Shown: positions 1 through 8,088 of the stretch, one piece after another | Numbering within the stretch: the first letter of the stretch is position 1 | Layout: each line of letters begins with the position of its first letter | Notes under the pieces: model-generated | What the model saw: the letters and a program-made list of their open reading frames with translations, nothing else | What the model was told of the DNA's origin: nothing | Databases searched by the model: none | Position numbers and translations under genes: made by a program | Source of the DNA: Stenotrophomonas rhizophila | GTDB taxonomy: Bacteria; Pseudomonadota; Gammaproteobacteria; Xanthomonadales; Xanthomonadaceae | Assembly: GCF_007667275.1 (NCBI RefSeq) | Contig: NZ_VDQT01000005.1 | Span: forward strand, 186,001 to 250,000 | DNA length: 64,000 nt | Direction: 5' to 3'

Positions 1-410
1 GCTCGGCGCTGTCGCCGGTGTTCGTGACCCCCGACGAGCTGGGCGACGCCTGGCAGGACAGCAAGGTCCACCTGCCGCTGGTGACCCACGTCAACGGCGC
101 CTGGTTCGGTGCGCCCGAAGCTGGCGTGGACATGCAGTTCAACTTCGCCCAGCTGGTCGCGCATGCGGCCAGGACCCGGCCGCTGGGTGCCGGCGCCATC
201 GTCGGTTCGGGCACCATCGCCAACGAAGACACCAGCAAGGGCGCGTCCTGCTTCGCCGAACAGCGCACCGTGGAAACCCTGCGCGACGGCAAGCCGAGCA
301 CGCCGTTCATGTCCTTCGGCGACGTGGTCCGCATCGAAATGTTCGACGCCGCCGGTGAGAGCATCTTCGGCGCGATCGAGCAGCGCATCGAACAGGCGGC
401 ACGGCCCTGA
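1..410 (+). CDS. fumarylacetoacetate hydrolase family protein, 3' part only
   Basis: Truncated by the window edge; the reading frame enters at base 3 and gives about 135 C-terminal residues. The sequence has the family's C-terminal core, including GSGTIANE, a GDVVRIEMFD strand and the terminal SIFGAIEQ segment, typical of bacterial FAH-fold hydrolases that split fumarylacetoacetate into fumarate and acetoacetate at the end of tyrosine breakdown. The next gene is a maleylacetoacetate isomerase, the preceding step of the same pathway, and the two are joined by an overlap, so an operon is likely. The catalytic N-terminal half is not visible. Family assignment is firm; exact substrate rests on context. 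Confidence 0.88.
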   Translation, partial: SALSPVFVTPDELGDAWQDSKVHLPLVTHVNGAWFGAPEAGVDMQFNFAQLVAHAARTRPLGAGAIVGSGTIANEDTSKGASCFAEQRTVETLRDGKPSTPFMSFGDVVRIEMFDAAGESIFGAIEQRIEQAARP

Positions 411-1075
411 ACACCTCGGCCGACCGCATCGAGCTGTTCAGTTACTGGCGCTCCAGCGCCGCCTACCGCGTGCGCATCGGCCTCAACCTGAAGGGGCTGG
501 AGCATCAGGTCACCCCGGTGCACCTGGTCCGCGACGGCGGCCAGCAGCACAGCGAAGGCTATGCGGCGCTCAATCCGCAGGAGCTGGTGCCCACCCTGCT
601 GCACGGTGAGCGGGTGCTGCACCAGTCGATGGCGATCCTGGAATACCTCGACGAGGTGTTCCTGGAGCCGCCGCTGCTGCCCGACGACGCGCCGGGCCGG
701 GCCCGGGTGCGCGCGCTGGCGCAGCTGGTGGCGTGCGACATCCACCCGCTCAACAACCTGCGGGTGATGCAGTTCTTCGCCGACACCTGGAACGTACCGC
801 AGCCCGAGCGCGAGGACTGGACCCGGCATTGGATGCGGGTCGGGTTCGATGCGATGGAGCGCATGCTGGTGGAATCGGTGGACACCGGGCGCTTCTGCCA
901 CGGCGACACCCCGACCCTGGCCGACTGCTGCCTGGTGCCGCAGTTGTTCAACGCGCGGCGATTCCAGGTGGACCTGGCGGCGTACCCGACCCTGGTCCGG
1001 ATCGAAGAAGAATGCCTGGCCCTGGAGGCGTTTGACGCGGCCCGCCCGGAGAACCAGGTGGATTGCGCCGGGTGA
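407..1075 (+). CDS. maiA: maleylacetoacetate isomerase (GST zeta-class)
   Basis: Glutathione-dependent cis-trans isomerisation of maleylacetoacetate to fumarylacetoacetate in the cytoplasm. The N-terminal thioredoxin-like half contains the zeta-class signature region SYWRSSAAYRVRIGLNLKG, followed by the NPQELVPTL and QSMAILEYLDE glutathione-site segments; the helical C-terminal half ends near residue 222. The first ATG/GTG in frame (GTG at 470) would delete the active-site segment. The frame therefore most plausibly starts at a CTG at 407, inside the stop codon of the upstream FAH gene (CTGA overlap). A CTG start is unusual, so the exact 5' end is uncertain even though the product is not. Confidence 0.87.
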   Translation: MNTSADRIELFSYWRSSAAYRVRIGLNLKGLEHQVTPVHLVRDGGQQHSEGYAALNPQELVPTLLHGERVLHQSMAILEYLDEVFLEPPLLPDDAPGRARVRALAQLVACDIHPLNNLRVMQFFADTWNVPQPEREDWTRHWMRVGFDAMERMLVESVDTGRFCHGDTPTLADCCLVPQLFNARRFQVDLAAYPTLVRIEEECLALEAFDAARPENQVDCAG

Positions 1076-1097
1076 CGGGCGGCTTGGGCGCCGTTGA

Positions 1098-1175
1098 CCG
1101 CGCTGCGCGCGGTTTCCGGCCAACGGCCGGGGCTACGAACCGTTACGAGCCCATTGGGATCCGGATCAATCAACC
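1098..1175. repeat. 78-bp dispersed repeat, copy 1
   Basis: This stretch matches 59186-59263 in the same orientation over all 78 bases with only a few substitutions. It begins with CCGCGCTGCGCGCGGTTTCC and ends CCCATTGGGATCCGGATCAA plus a few bases. It contains the GTAG-type palindrome at 1116-1136. It lies between maiA and pilU, which converge here. Confidence 0.85.
1116..1136 (-). repeat. SMAG-like GTAG palindrome
   Basis: CCGGCCAACGGCCGG stem-loop followed by GGCTAC, so the minus strand reads GTAG next to the hairpin. This is the layout described for SMAG elements of S. maltophilia. It pairs with an oppositely oriented element at 1193-1214. Confidence 0.7.
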
Positions 1176-1192
1176 GAAGGCTTCGGATACCG

Positions 1193-1214
1193 GTAGCGCC
1201 GGCCGTTGGCCGGC
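1193..1214 (+). repeat. SMAG-like GTAG palindrome
   Basis: GTAG followed by CGCCGGCCGTTGGCCGGC, a hairpin with the TTG-type loop seen in other elements of the window. It faces the element at 1116-1136, so the two form an inverted pair between convergent genes and could act as a bidirectional RNA hairpin. Confidence 0.7.
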
Positions 1215-1262
1215 CCAGGCGGTTCCAAACCGCTGGGCGCCCGTCGCCGGGCGCCGATTCCA

Positions 1263-2393
1263 TCAGAACCCGTGGGTGATCGCCGCCGGCGCGCCCTGCT
1301 GCGAATAATCCGCGTACGGATCATGTTCGGCACCGCCTTCGGACAGGCGGAACTTCAGTGCCAGGCCGTCGCGCGAATCGGCGGCACGCAGCGCTTCTTC
1401 CTGCTCGATGATGCCGTTCTTGGCCATCCGGAACAGGCACTGGTCGAAGCTCTCCATGCCTTCTTCCAGCGAGGCCTCCATCGCCGCCTTGATCTCGTGC
1501 ACCTGGCCGCGGCGCAGCAGGTCGCGGATCATCGGCGTGTTGATCAGCACTTCGGTGGCCGGCAGGCGGCGCCCGTCCTGGCCCTTGACCAGGCGCTGGG
1601 AAATCACCGCGCGCAGGTTCAGCGAGAGGTTCATCAGCACGTTGCGGTGCGCGCTCTCGGGGAAGAAGTTGAGGATGCGCTCGATGGTCTGGTCGGCGTT
1701 GTTGGAGTGCAGGGTGGCCAGGCACAGGTGCCCGGTTTCGGCGAACGCAATGGCCGCCTCCATCGTTTCCGCATCCAGGATTTCGCCGATCAGGATCACG
1801 TCCGGCGCTTCACGCATCGCGTTCTTCAGCGCGTTGTGGAAGGCATGGGTATCCAGCCCCACCTCGCGCTGGTTCACGATCGACATCTTGTGCTTGTGCA
1901 GGTACTCGATCGGGTCCTCGATGGTGAGGATGTGCCCGGTCGTGGTGCTGTTGCGGTGGTCGATCATCGAGGCCAGCGAGGTCGACTTGCCCGAACCGGT
2001 CGAGCCGACCACCAGCACCAGCCCGCGCGGGGTCATGATGACGTCCTTCAGGACCTGGGGCAGGTTGAGCTCTTCGATGCTCGGGATCTTGCTGCGGATC
2101 GCACGGATGACCATGCCGACCTCGCCGCGCTGCTTGAACACGTTGACGCGGAAACGCCCGGCGTCGGGCAGGGCGATGGCCATGTTGAGCTCCAGGTCGC
2201 GCTCGAACTGCGGCACCTGGCCCTCGTCCATCAGCGAATAGGCGATCTTTTTGACCATGCCGGGCGGCAGCCCGGTATTGCCCAGCGGGTACAGCTTGCC
2301 CTCGATCTTGATGTACACCGGGGCTCCGGTGGTCAAGAACATGTCCGAAGCGTTCTTTTCGGTCATCAGCTTCAGGAAATAGCCGATATCCAT
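1263..2393 (-). CDS. pilU: type IV pilus retraction-associated ATPase PilU
   Basis: A cytoplasmic hexameric motor ATPase of the PilT/PilU branch of the GspE superfamily that assists pilus retraction and twitching. At 376 residues it has family length. It opens MDIGYFLKLMTEKNASDM, has Walker A GSTGSGKS near residues 130-137, the IEDPIEYLH Asp/His-box region, and ATLHSNNADQTIERI followed by the SQRLV segment. The ATG at 2393 is preferred over the upstream ATG at 2423 because a GGGGA Shine-Dalgarno lies about 9 bases before it and PilU proteins begin here. The motif usually written GEIRD reads GEILD. No pilT is adjacent, although the two genes normally sit together; the upstream neighbour is divergent. 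Confidence 0.92.
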   Translation of the reverse strand: MDIGYFLKLMTEKNASDMFLTTGAPVYIKIEGKLYPLGNTGLPPGMVKKIAYSLMDEGQVPQFERDLELNMAIALPDAGRFRVNVFKQRGEVGMVIRAIRSKIPSIEELNLPQVLKDVIMTPRGLVLVVGSTGSGKSTSLASMIDHRNSTTTGHILTIEDPIEYLHKHKMSIVNQREVGLDTHAFHNALKNAMREAPDVILIGEILDAETMEAAIAFAETGHLCLATLHSNNADQTIERILNFFPESAHRNVLMNLSLNLRAVISQRLVKGQDGRRLPATEVLINTPMIRDLLRRGQVHEIKAAMEASLEEGMESFDQCLFRMAKNGIIEQEEALRAADSRDGLALKFRLSEGGAEHDPYADYSQQGAPAAITHGF

Positions 2394-2491
2394 GCGAAAT
2401 GTTTCCCCAACAATCGGCGACATGCCATTGCAAGCACGCCGCAGGCTTCCGACAATGGCCGCGCACCTTCTTCAGGCGAACGGCACCCCCA

Positions 2492-2896
2492 ATGAATCCT
2501 AGCTTCGCACAAATGCGGCGTACCCCGTATGTAGTTTTGACCAGTTGCGTGATGGCGTGCGCATTCGCACTGGCCGGGCCGGCCCTGGCCCAGGACGGCG
2601 CGCTCGAGCTCATGCAGGCCCGCCAGGCCGTGGACAAAGCCACCCAGGCCGACGCCGACCAGTACGCCCCGGACCTGATCGCCATTGCGCGCCAAGGCCT
2701 GGAACAGGCCCAGCGCGCCGCCGGCGACCGCCGCGAACGCAAGAACGCCCCAGCCCTGGCCGTGCGCGCCACCGCCGACGCCGACCTGGCCCGCGCCCGC
2801 AGCGAAGAAGCCACCGCCACCGCCCAGCTGCAGCTGCGCCGCAACGAGGTGACCCAGCTCGAACGCCAGTTGTCTGACGGGGAGGGCCGCCGATGA
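2492..2896 (+). CDS. DUF4398 domain-containing exported protein
   Basis: A 134-residue protein with an N-terminal signal peptide (hydrophobic VVLTSCVMACAFALAG, cleavage expected after PALAQ). A helical domain follows with the DUF4398 pattern of an amphipathic repeat around DADQYAPDLIAIARQGLEQA. DUF4398 proteins are periplasmic or lipoprotein helical bundles of unknown role, often encoded beside OmpA-like proteins, as here: its stop overlaps the start of the next gene (ATGA), so the two are translationally coupled. The start is placed at the ATG at 2492; a second ATG at 2513 is possible. The partner gene argues for a cell-envelope role, which is inference. Confidence 0.75.
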   Translation: MNPSFAQMRRTPYVVLTSCVMACAFALAGPALAQDGALELMQARQAVDKATQADADQYAPDLIAIARQGLEQAQRAAGDRRERKNAPALAVRATADADLARARSEEATATAQLQLRRNEVTQLERQLSDGEGRR

Positions 2897-3786
2897 AGAC
2901 CGCCCTGCGACTGACCCCGCTGCTGCTGGCCGTCGGCCTGGCCCTGTCCGCACCGGCCTTCGCCGCCGAAGACCCGGCCGTGGCCCAGCTGACCCAGCGC
3001 CTGATGGCGATCCAGGCCAACCCGGATGCCTCCGAACTGGCCGCCTATGAGCGCCTGCAGGCCCAGCAGGCCATCGCCAACCTGGCCAATGCCAAGCGCC
3101 GCGACCTCGACCAGGCCCGCTACCTGGCCGATCGCCGGGTCGAGATCGCCGAAACCAGCGTCCGCGCCGCGCTGGCCAAGCGTGAACTGAGCCAGCTGGA
3201 GCGCACCCGCAGCGACCTGCTGATCGAAGCCAGCCGCCGCGACGCCCAGCGCGCCCGCCAGGAAAGCGAGCGTCTGCGCGTGCAGGCCCAGATCCAGGCC
3301 GAAGAGTCCGAGCGCCTGCGCCTGGCCGCCGAAACCGAAGCCCTGGCCCGCCAGGACGCCGAAACCGCCCTGACCAGCGTGGCCGGCAAGCAGACCGCCC
3401 GCCTCAGCGCGGCCCAGCAGAACGCGGCCAAGCTGGCCCGCGAGGAAGCCGAACTGGTCTCGGGCAACAAGCTGCCGGGGTCGAAGTTCGACAGCCGCGG
3501 CGAGGTATTCACCTTCCCGGGCGACGCGTTCGCCAGCGGCAAGGGTGCGCTCTCTGGCGGGGCCAAGGGCCAGGCCAAGGCCCTGGCCGAGTATCTGAAC
3601 ATCGGCAAGAAGGGCCGGGTGCGGATCGAGGCCTATGACGCCGCCGCCGGGGTAGGGCAGCAGCGCGCCGAAGCCCTGCGCGACGCGCTGGTGGGCGCCG
3701 GCGTCAGCGCCAGCCGCCTGCAGGTCAGCGGCAAGAAGGCCGCAGCCACCAAGGCGCGGTCGGCCGAGGTCATCATCGCGCCCTGA
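2893..3786 (+). CDS. OmpA-like C-terminal domain protein with coiled coil
   Basis: A 297-residue exported protein: signal peptide (KTALRLTPLLLAVGLALSAPAFA), then a long Arg/Glu/Ala-rich helical coiled coil from about residue 60 to 190, then a domain of about 100 residues resembling the OmpA/MotB peptidoglycan-binding fold (LPGSKFDSRGEVFTFPGDAF through GKKGRVRIEAYDAAAG and QQRAEALRDALVGAGVSASR). The usual peptidoglycan-contact Asp and the N-x2-LS stretch are degenerate; the conserved Arg of the RA motif is kept. It overlaps the DUF4398 gene by four bases. A periplasmic tether between outer membrane and cell wall is a plausible but unproven role. Confidence 0.75.
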   Translation: MKTALRLTPLLLAVGLALSAPAFAAEDPAVAQLTQRLMAIQANPDASELAAYERLQAQQAIANLANAKRRDLDQARYLADRRVEIAETSVRAALAKRELSQLERTRSDLLIEASRRDAQRARQESERLRVQAQIQAEESERLRLAAETEALARQDAETALTSVAGKQTARLSAAQQNAAKLAREEAELVSGNKLPGSKFDSRGEVFTFPGDAFASGKGALSGGAKGQAKALAEYLNIGKKGRVRIEAYDAAAGVGQQRAEALRDALVGAGVSASRLQVSGKKAAATKARSAEVIIAP

Positions 3787-4169
3787 TGGCGGGGGGCATG
3801 ACCAACGGTCATGACCCACGCCGAACCGTGACGCAACCCAATGATTTTGTTTAAATTTTGTTGGACTGCGCGTTCAGGCTGAACCCCGACTGCGCACCGT
3901 CCACGATTTCAGATGAAACCCTTGAACCCACCCTTTGGCAGGCGTAGGGTCGATTGTCCGGGTGGCCTTCCGCGACCCGGACGATTGGAGGGCCGGGCCG
4001 ATGAACCGAGGGCACGAACCAGCGCAGTCTGCAGTCCGGAATGTCCGGGCTCGGCGCATGGGTCCGCCTGCGGTTGCGGTTGATGCCGGTGCTCCACCCG
4101 AAGAGTCGCCCCGTGCCGTTCCGGCCGGGGCGTTCTTGTTTGTGCTGCAGACGCTATAGGAGGTCCATC
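3787..4169. other. 383-bp gene-free stretch with strong RNA structure
   Basis: No credible ORF. From the left it holds a short palindrome (ATGACC-AAC-GGTCAT at 3798-3812), an A/T-rich block at 3840-3864 with a repeated ATTTTGTT, a perfect GTTCAG-G-CTGAAC inverted repeat near 3871, an 11-bp stem (one G-T pair) at 3953-3963/3975-3985, and a terminator-like hairpin at 4108-4144. The order A/T-rich block, structured segment, terminator suggests either a small RNA of roughly 250-280 nt or an attenuated leader for the gene at 4170. No known RNA family was recognised. Confidence 0.45.
4108..4144 (+). terminator. rho-independent terminator-like hairpin upstream of DUF465 gene
   Basis: Left arm GCCCCG (4108-4113) plus GCCG, loop TTC, right arm CGGC-CGGGGC (4122-4131): ten pairs with a single bulged T, followed by the T-rich run GTTCTTGTTTGTG. 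It ends 25 bases before the ATG at 4170, so it cannot end the transcript of that gene; it must end an upstream RNA or act as an attenuator. Confidence 0.55.
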
Positions 4170-4394
4170 ATGTTTGAAGGTCAGCCCCAGAGTGAAATCG
4201 ACGCCCGTCGCCAGCGGGACCCGGAATTCAAGGCGCTTTACGAACGGCACCAGAAGTTGAACAAGAAGTGTATGGATGCCGAGCTGGGCGTACTTCCGAT
4301 AGACAGTTCCACCCTGGGTCAGATGAAGCGTGAGAAGCTGCTTGCCAAGCAACGACTGCTCCGGCTGTTCGAGTCTTCCTCCCCTGCACATTGA
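4170..4394 (+). CDS. DUF465 (YdcH/SlyX-like) small protein
   Basis: A 74-residue, charged, helical protein. It shows the DUF465/YdcH pattern: DPEFKALYERHQKLNKKCMD followed by a short turn and the basic helix GQMKREKLLAKQRLLRL. The start is fixed by an excellent Shine-Dalgarno (AGGAGG, seven bases before the ATG). Members are short helical hairpins of unknown biochemical role. The gene stands alone, preceded by a structured region with a terminator-like hairpin, which hints at conditional expression. Confidence 0.75.
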   Translation: MFEGQPQSEIDARRQRDPEFKALYERHQKLNKKCMDAELGVLPIDSSTLGQMKREKLLAKQRLLRLFESSSPAH

Positions 4395-4400
4395 CGTTCC

Positions 4401-4425
4401 CGGCGCCGACCCACGGTCGGCGCCG
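4401..4425. terminator. GC-rich inverted repeat after DUF465 gene
   Basis: CGGCGCCGACC-CAC-GGTCGGCGCCG is an 11-bp perfect stem with a 3-base loop, six bases after the stop codon at 4394. No T-run follows directly, so termination is uncertain. A second nested hairpin (CGGACACC with GGTGTCCG) lies at about 4457-4486. Confidence 0.45.
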
Positions 4426-4532
4426 ACCGGCGACCGGCCGAGCGATGGCCGGCGCCGGACACCCACCGCCGCGGGCGGTGTCCGTCTCCTCGTCGACGGG
4501 CGCCGTCCGCGTCGCTTTTAAGGGATGTTGCC

Positions 4533-4558
4533 GCGGGACACGCATGGCGTGTCTCTAC
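4533..4558 (-). repeat. SMAG-like GTAG palindrome (GTGTCCC subtype)
   Basis: GCGGGACACGCATGGCGTGTCTCTAC on the plus strand in two parts; the minus strand starts GTAG and then ACACGCCATGCGTGT. It differs at only a few positions from the two elements at 41161-41186 and 41233-41258, so these three belong to one subfamily. It lies 57 bp before cbs. Confidence 0.7.
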
Positions 4559-4614
4559 CATCTGTCGGATAATCGGGGGTCCGGCCGCATTGCGGCGCGA
4601 ATCGATGTGACCCG

Positions 4615-5985
<1,371 letters not shown>

Positions 5986-6077
5986 CGGCCTATTGGCCGA
6001 CGTTCAGCCGCGAAGCTCCGTTTATCCGCGTCAAAGCCTGATTAAGCATGCGCTGATAGACTTCCGCTCCATTTAAA

Positions 6078-6096
6078 GGGCCCCCGCTGGGGGCTC
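6078..6096. promoter_or_regulatory. hairpin just upstream of metB
   Basis: GGGCCCCC-GCT-GGGGGCTC: eight pairs including one G-T, loop of three, ending 19 bases before the metB ATG. It could be a weak terminator for cbs or a leader structure for metB; there is no T-run. No SAM-riboswitch-like architecture was recognised. Confidence 0.35.
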
Positions 6097-6115
6097 TCAC
6101 TCGCTGGGAACCTCC

Positions 6116-7309
6116 ATGTCCAACCCCGCATCCCCCGGGCACTCCGACCGTCCGCTTGCTCTGGCCACCCTGGCCATCCACGGCGGGCAGTCGCCCGACC
6201 CGAGCACCGGCGCGGTGATGCCGCCGATCTACGCCACCTCCACCTACGCCCAGTCCAGCCCGGGCGAGCACCAGGGCTTCGAGTACTCGCGCACCCACAA
6301 CCCGACCCGCTTCGCCTATGAGCGCTGCGTGGCCTCGTTGGAGGGTGGCAGCCGCGGCTACGCCTTCGCTTCGGGCATGGCGGCCACCTCCACGGTGATG
6401 GAACTGCTGGATGCCGGCAGCCACGTGGTGGCGATGGACGACATCTATGGCGGCACGTTCCGCCTGTTCGAGCGCGTGCGCAAGCGCACCGCCGGCCTGC
6501 AGTTCGGCTTCGTCGACCTGACCGACCTGGCCGCCTTCGAAGCGGCGATCACCCCGCAGACGAAGATGGTCTGGATCGAAACCCCGACCAACCCGATGCT
6601 GAAGATCGTGGACATCGCCGCGGTGGCCGCCATCGCCAAGCGCCACGGATTGATCGTGGTGGTGGACAACACCTTCGCCTCGCCGATGCTGCAGCGCCCG
6701 CTGGAGCTGGGCGCGGACCTGGTCCTGCACTCGGCCACCAAATATCTCAATGGTCATTCGGACATGGTCGGCGGCATGGTGGTGGTCGGCGACAACGCCG
6801 AGCTCGCCGAGCAGATGGCGTTCCTGCAGAACTCCATCGGCGGCGTGCAGGGCCCGTTCGACAGCTTCCTCGCCCTGCGTGGCCTGAAGACCCTGCCGCT
6901 GCGCATGAAGGCCCACTGCGCCAACGCGCTGGCCCTGGCCCAGTGGCTGGAAAAGCACCCGGCCATCGAGAAGGTGATCTACCCGGGCCTGACCTCGCAC
7001 CCGCAGCACGAAATGGCCACGCGCCAGATGAACGGCTACGGCGGCATCGTCTCGATCGTGCTCAAGGGTGGGTTCGAGGCGGCGAAGCGCTTCTGCGAGA
7101 AGACCGAGCTGTTCACCCTGGCCGAATCGCTGGGAGGCGTGGAAAGCCTGGTGAATCATCCAGCGGTGATGACCCATGCCTCCATCCCGGTGGAGCGGCG
7201 TGAGCAGCTGGGCATCAGCGAAGCGCTGGTGAGGCTGAGCGTGGGCGTGGAGGATCTGGGGGATCTGCAGGTGGATCTGGAGCAGGCGCTTGGGGCCAGC
7301 ATCGTATGA
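6116..7309 (+). CDS. metB: cystathionine gamma-synthase / gamma-lyase family PLP enzyme
   Basis: A 397-residue fold-type I PLP enzyme of the Cys/Met metabolism family. Visible motifs: YSRTHNPTR (57-65), ASGMAA (85-90), ETPTNP (155-160), DNTFASP (184-190) and SATKYLNGHSD with the PLP Lys209. It either makes cystathionine from an activated homoserine and cysteine (MetB) or cleaves it; adjacency to cbs would also fit a gamma-lyase. In Xanthomonas this gene marks one edge of the LPS locus, and the same holds here: its TGA overlaps the ATG of wzm by four bases (ATGA), so the O-antigen genes are translationally coupled to it. Confidence 0.87.
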   Translation: MSNPASPGHSDRPLALATLAIHGGQSPDPSTGAVMPPIYATSTYAQSSPGEHQGFEYSRTHNPTRFAYERCVASLEGGSRGYAFASGMAATSTVMELLDAGSHVVAMDDIYGGTFRLFERVRKRTAGLQFGFVDLTDLAAFEAAITPQTKMVWIETPTNPMLKIVDIAAVAAIAKRHGLIVVVDNTFASPMLQRPLELGADLVLHSATKYLNGHSDMVGGMVVVGDNAELAEQMAFLQNSIGGVQGPFDSFLALRGLKTLPLRMKAHCANALALAQWLEKHPAIEKVIYPGLTSHPQHEMATRQMNGYGGIVSIVLKGGFEAAKRFCEKTELFTLAESLGGVESLVNHPAVMTHASIPVERREQLGISEALVRLSVGVEDLGDLQVDLEQALGASIV

Positions 7310-8088
7310 TCGGTCGCCGCATCGAATTGATGCTGAGCCTCACCGGCCGCGACATCAAGAAGAAGTACAAGGATTCGCTGCTCGGCGCGATGTGGGGCGT
7401 GCTCGTGCCCCTCATCATGCTGGCCATCTATACCATCATCTTTTCAACGATCTTCAGTGCCAAGTGGAAAGGCATCGAGACGCACACCAAGGTCGACTAC
7501 GCGGTCCTGCTGTTCATTGGGTTGATCGTCTACAACTTCTTCGCCGAGTCACTGACGCGAGCGCCCAGCGCCGTACTCAGCAACCCGAACCTGGTCAAGA
7601 AGGTGGTATTTCCACTGGAAGTACTGCCGCCGGTGGTGGTGCTGTCTTCGCTCTACAACGCGGGCGTGGCAACCATCGCATTGGTGGCCTTCCTTATCTT
7701 CAGTAGTTTCGGGCTTCATTGGCAGATCGTGCTGTTGCCCATCCTGGTCCTGCCGATGCTGGCCTTGACCATGGGTGTTACCTATCTGTTCGCATCCCTC
7801 GGTGTGTTCTTCCGCGACGTGGACCAGATCGCTGGCCTGCTGGCGCGTGTGTTGCAGTACCTCACTCCGGTGCTGTACCCGTCGATCATCTTCCCGGAGT
7901 ACATCGGGAAATGGATGCGCCTGAGCCCGTTGGCGGTGTACGTCGAGCAGATGCGCGCGCTGATCGTGACCGGCACGCTGCCGGACTGGGGTTTGTACAG
8001 TTGGGCAGTGGCGTGGTCGTTGGCCATCTTCTTCTTTGGCTACTGGTGGTTCCAGCGGACCCGGAGGGCTTTCGCAGATGTCGTCTGA
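7306..8088 (+). CDS. wzm: O-antigen ABC transporter permease Wzm
   Basis: A 260-residue inner-membrane protein of the ABC-2 type. After an amphipathic, basic N-terminus (RDIKKKYKDSLLGAMWGVL, typical of the Wzm/TagG family) there are about six membrane segments and the characteristic FFRDVDQI and LTPVLYP stretches of polysaccharide exporters. With Wzt it would move undecaprenyl-linked O-polysaccharide to the periplasm. It starts inside the metB stop codon and overlaps wzt by 11 bases, so all three are probably co-translated. Confidence 0.92.
   Translation: MIGRRIELMLSLTGRDIKKKYKDSLLGAMWGVLVPLIMLAIYTIIFSTIFSAKWKGIETHTKVDYAVLLFIGLIVYNFFAESLTRAPSAVLSNPNLVKKVVFPLEVLPPVVVLSSLYNAGVATIALVAFLIFSSFGLHWQIVLLPILVLPMLALTMGVTYLFASLGVFFRDVDQIAGLLARVLQYLTPVLYPSIIFPEYIGKWMRLSPLAVYVEQMRALIVTGTLPDWGLYSWAVAWSLAIFFFGYWWFQRTRRAFADVV

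Noticed and set aside
1206..2495. 429-codon plus-strand frame opposite pilU
   Set aside because: Antisense shadow of pilU with no domain likeness.
3787..4169. 6S RNA, tmRNA or RNase P RNA
   Set aside because: A GGGTTCAAGGGTT string on the minus strand recalls part of 6S RNA, but the terminator points the other way and the other conserved blocks are missing.
5986..6115. SAM or cobalamin riboswitch before metB
   Set aside because: Only 130 bp with one simple hairpin; no conserved riboswitch core seen.
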